Shown in pieces: positions 60,144 through 64,000 of a DNA stretch of 64,000 bases. The notes below the pieces were generated by a model. It was not told the DNA's origin, did no database searches, and worked only from the letters and a program-made list of their open reading frames with translations. Source of the stretch: Selenomonadaceae bacterium (GTDB lineage: Bacteria; Bacillota; Negativicutes; Selenomonadales; Selenomonadaceae); assembly GCA_017518105.1 (NCBI GenBank), contig JAFWWC010000029.1:59535-123534 (forward strand), given 5' to 3'. The stretch's first letter is position 1; each line of letters begins with the position of its first letter. The position numbers and the translations under genes are program-made.

Positions 60144-61022
60144 ATGGCTATTAGTGCTAAGACTGTTAAGGAACTGCGCGAGAGAACCGGCGCGGGCATG
60201 ATGGATTGTAAGAAGGCTTTGACTGCCACCGATGGCGACATGCAAAAGGCGATTGACTGGCTCCGCGAAAAGGGCATTGCTAAGGCGGCTAAGAAGGCTG
60301 GACGCACGGCGGCGGACGGTGCAGTTGCCGCTTACATTTCCGACGACGGCAAGACGGGCGTCCTCTTGGAGGTCAACTGCGAAACCGACTTCACGGCGAA
60401 CAATGAAAACTTCCGCGCCCTCGAAAAGAAAGTTATCGAACACATTGCCGCAACTAAACCCGCCGACCTCGACGCACTCAACGACAGCGAGATTGACGGC
60501 AAGAAAGTTTCCGAACTCGTCACGGAAGCGACTGCCACTATCGGCGAAAAGATTTCGATTCGTCGCTTTACCGTCTACGAGACCGAAGGCAAGCTCACGA
60601 CTTACATTCACATGGGCGGCAAAATCGGCGTGCTCGTCGAGATGACTGGCGGCTCTGATGAACTCGGCAAAGATGTCGCTATGCAAATTGCCGCGGCTAA
60701 TCCTTCCGCTGTTGACCGCGCAGGCGTTGACGCCTCCGAACTCGAACACGAAAAGGAAATCCTCCGCAAGCAGGCTCTCGAAGAGGGCAAGCCCGAAAAG
60801 ATTGTTGAACGCATGGTCGAAGGTCGCATTAACAAGTTCTACAAGGAAGTCTGCCTCGTTGAACAAGACTTTGTTAAGGCGGAGCCGGGTAGCAAGACGA
60901 CTGTCAAAGACATTCTCGGCAAAGAAAAAGTTGTGCGCTTTACCCGCTATCAGCTCGGCGAAGGTATCGAAAAGAAGGAAACCGACTTTGCGGCAGAGGT
61001 CGCGGCTCAAGCTGGCATCTAA
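60144..61022 (+). CDS. tsf: Translation elongation factor Ts
   Basis: Nucleotide exchange factor for EF-Tu. [18 protein letters not shown] and [18 protein letters not shown] form the UBA-like N-terminus; [15 protein letters not shown] is the core contact with EF-Tu. 292 aa, standard. It follows rpsB by 18 bases. pyrH and frr, which usually come next, are not here: a terminator and a convergent GH1 gene follow. Confidence 0.98.
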   Translation: MAISAKTVKELRERTGAGMMDCKKALTATDGDMQKAIDWLREKGIAKAAKKAGRTAADGAVAAYISDDGKTGVLLEVNCETDFTANNENFRALEKKVIEHIAATKPADLDALNDSEIDGKKVSELVTEATATIGEKISIRRFTVYETEGKLTTYIHMGGKIGVLVEMTGGSDELGKDVAMQIAAANPSAVDRAGVDASELEHEKEILRKQALEEGKPEKIVERMVEGRINKFYKEVCLVEQDFVKAEPGSKTTVKDILGKEKVVRFTRYQLGEGIEKKETDFAAEVAAQAGI

Positions 61023-61041
61023 GATTTAATCCCGAAAAAAA

Positions 61042-61083
61042 ATCCTCCACAGTCCAAACGGATTGCGGAGGATAATTTTTTTG
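61042..61083. terminator. Bidirectional intrinsic terminator after tsf
   Basis: A 14-bp stem with one mismatch (ATCCTCC...GGAGGAT outer part, GTCC/GGAT inner part, loop AAAC) flanked by A8 and a T-run. Shared by tsf (+) and the GH1 gene (-). Confidence 0.88.
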
Positions 61084-61084
61084 C

Positions 61085-63718
<2,634 letters not shown>

Positions 63719-63750
63719 TCCGAATACAAATTATGCTAGAACGAAGCCGA

Positions 63751-63860
63751 AGACCGGCTGTCATGGATGACAGCCGCGCCGCGTTTGAAACATGGATGTT
63801 TCATAGCGGCGTTGACGCCCCCGCGAGGCGTCCTTTTCTTTTGTTACTTTTCTTTTGGAC
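63751..63860. repeat. Hairpin-rich repeat element
   Basis: Three hairpins in a row: GGCTGTCAT-GG-ATGACAGCC (63756-63775); CGCCGC...GCGGCG enclosing GAAACAT-GG-ATGTTTC (63777-63811); GACGCC...GGCGTC (63814-63832). A T/C-rich tail follows. The third also works as a terminator for the preceding gene. The short frame through it has no ribosome binding site and is not taken as a gene. It resembles REP-like or interspersed hairpin elements. Confidence 0.7.
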
Positions 63861-63870
63861 GCGTGAATAG

Positions 63871-64000
63871 TCAAGCTAAGTGCAACAGCGTTGAAAAGTA
63901 AACTTCTGCAGGTGTTCTATAACCCAAAGATTTTCTCGGACGGTGATTGAGTTGCTCAACTACCGCTTGTAAGTCTTCCTCGCTAAGGTGCGTGAAGTCG
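63871..64000 (-). CDS. IS30-family transposase, C-terminal end (cut by window edge)
   Basis: On the minus strand the 43 visible residues run from DFTHLSEEDLQAVVEQLNHRP to RKSLGYRTPAEVYF and end STLLHLA. The NHRPRKSLGYRTPAEVF pattern is the conserved C-terminus of IS30-type DDE transposases, including the final glutamate region. The 5' part lies beyond the window. The insertion sequence end should lie just below 63871, next to the hairpin repeat; I could not identify the terminal inverted repeat. Confidence 0.85.
   Translation of the reverse strand, partial: DFTHLSEEDLQAVVEQLNHRPRKSLGYRTPAEVYFSTLLHLA

Noticed and set aside
59418..61010. 530-codon open frame on the minus strand
   Set aside because: It lies entirely antisense to rpsB and tsf, which are certain. 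The long frame is a product of their biased codon use, and the translation matches nothing.

Overview
This looks like a chromosomal window from a diderm Firmicute of the Negativicutes/Selenomonadales type. The assignment is inferred, not proven: ispH and rpsA lie head to tail and overlap (the two are often fused in that class), HlyD-type envelope genes and UDP-galactopyranose mutase suggest two membranes, and cobalamin, NirJ-like and TIGR04076 genes fit an anaerobe. Shine-Dalgarno sites are strong (AGGAGG/GAGGTG), TTG starts are frequent, and most genes share one G+C-rich codon style. Several AT-richer cassettes stand out as probably acquired. I recognised no tRNA, rRNA or CRISPR array.

Layout. 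1-4 kb: a TIGR04076 protein, rsmB, two paralogous micro-proteins, a divergent FtsZ-like protein and a PPP phosphatase. 4-7 kb (minus): an ABC-2 permease fused to a universal stress domain, with its HlyD adaptor. 7-15 kb: mutS, an apparently circularly permuted solute-binding lipoprotein, then ilvC and leuCD with a GmrSD-like defence gene between them. 15-20 kb: glf diverging from tetR, a NirJ/AhbC-like radical SAM gene, hisIE and a polysaccharide deacetylase. 19.7-22.5 kb: a Zorya-type anti-phage operon (zorA, zorB, HNH effector) with its own promoter. 22.5-31 kb: a glycosyltransferase, a GGDEF protein, cmk, efp, an HGSNAT-like membrane acyltransferase and cobalamin genes cbiT, cbiC and cbiA. 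31-36 kb (minus): an orphan MmeI-type recognition/C-terminal fragment, gatB, a BrnT/BrnA-like module, a repeat block, and a condensation-domain protein carrying a cyclic-nucleotide-binding-like domain. 36-46.7 kb (plus): a histidine phosphatase, two small exported proteins, argC, an IS605/omega-RNA-like remnant separating a ribosome binding site from argJ, a GIY-YIG endonuclease, a Tat-exported flavoprotein, miaB, ispH and rpsA. 46.8-59 kb (minus): a DNA glycosylase, aroB, a second copy of the repeat block with 91-bp tandem units, aroK, aroC, an SDR/UxaA/SAF/acyl-carrier/NeuD-like cluster, a DUF4405 cytochrome, dapB, addA and rfbC. 59-64 kb: rpsB-tsf, a GH1 phospho-glycosidase, a threonine-synthase-like enzyme, a hairpin-rich repeat and the 3' end of an IS30-family transposase cut by the window edge.

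The candidates most worth attention are the Zorya-type operon, the repeat block whose hairpin stems covary between copies, the insertion between the argJ ribosome binding site and its start codon, three unusual protein architectures (ABC-2 permease plus USP, condensation plus cNMP-like, permuted SBP_bac_3), and the NeuD-ACP-UxaA-SDR cluster that appears co-transcribed with aroC and aroK. All function calls come from reading translated sequence by eye; no database search was run.
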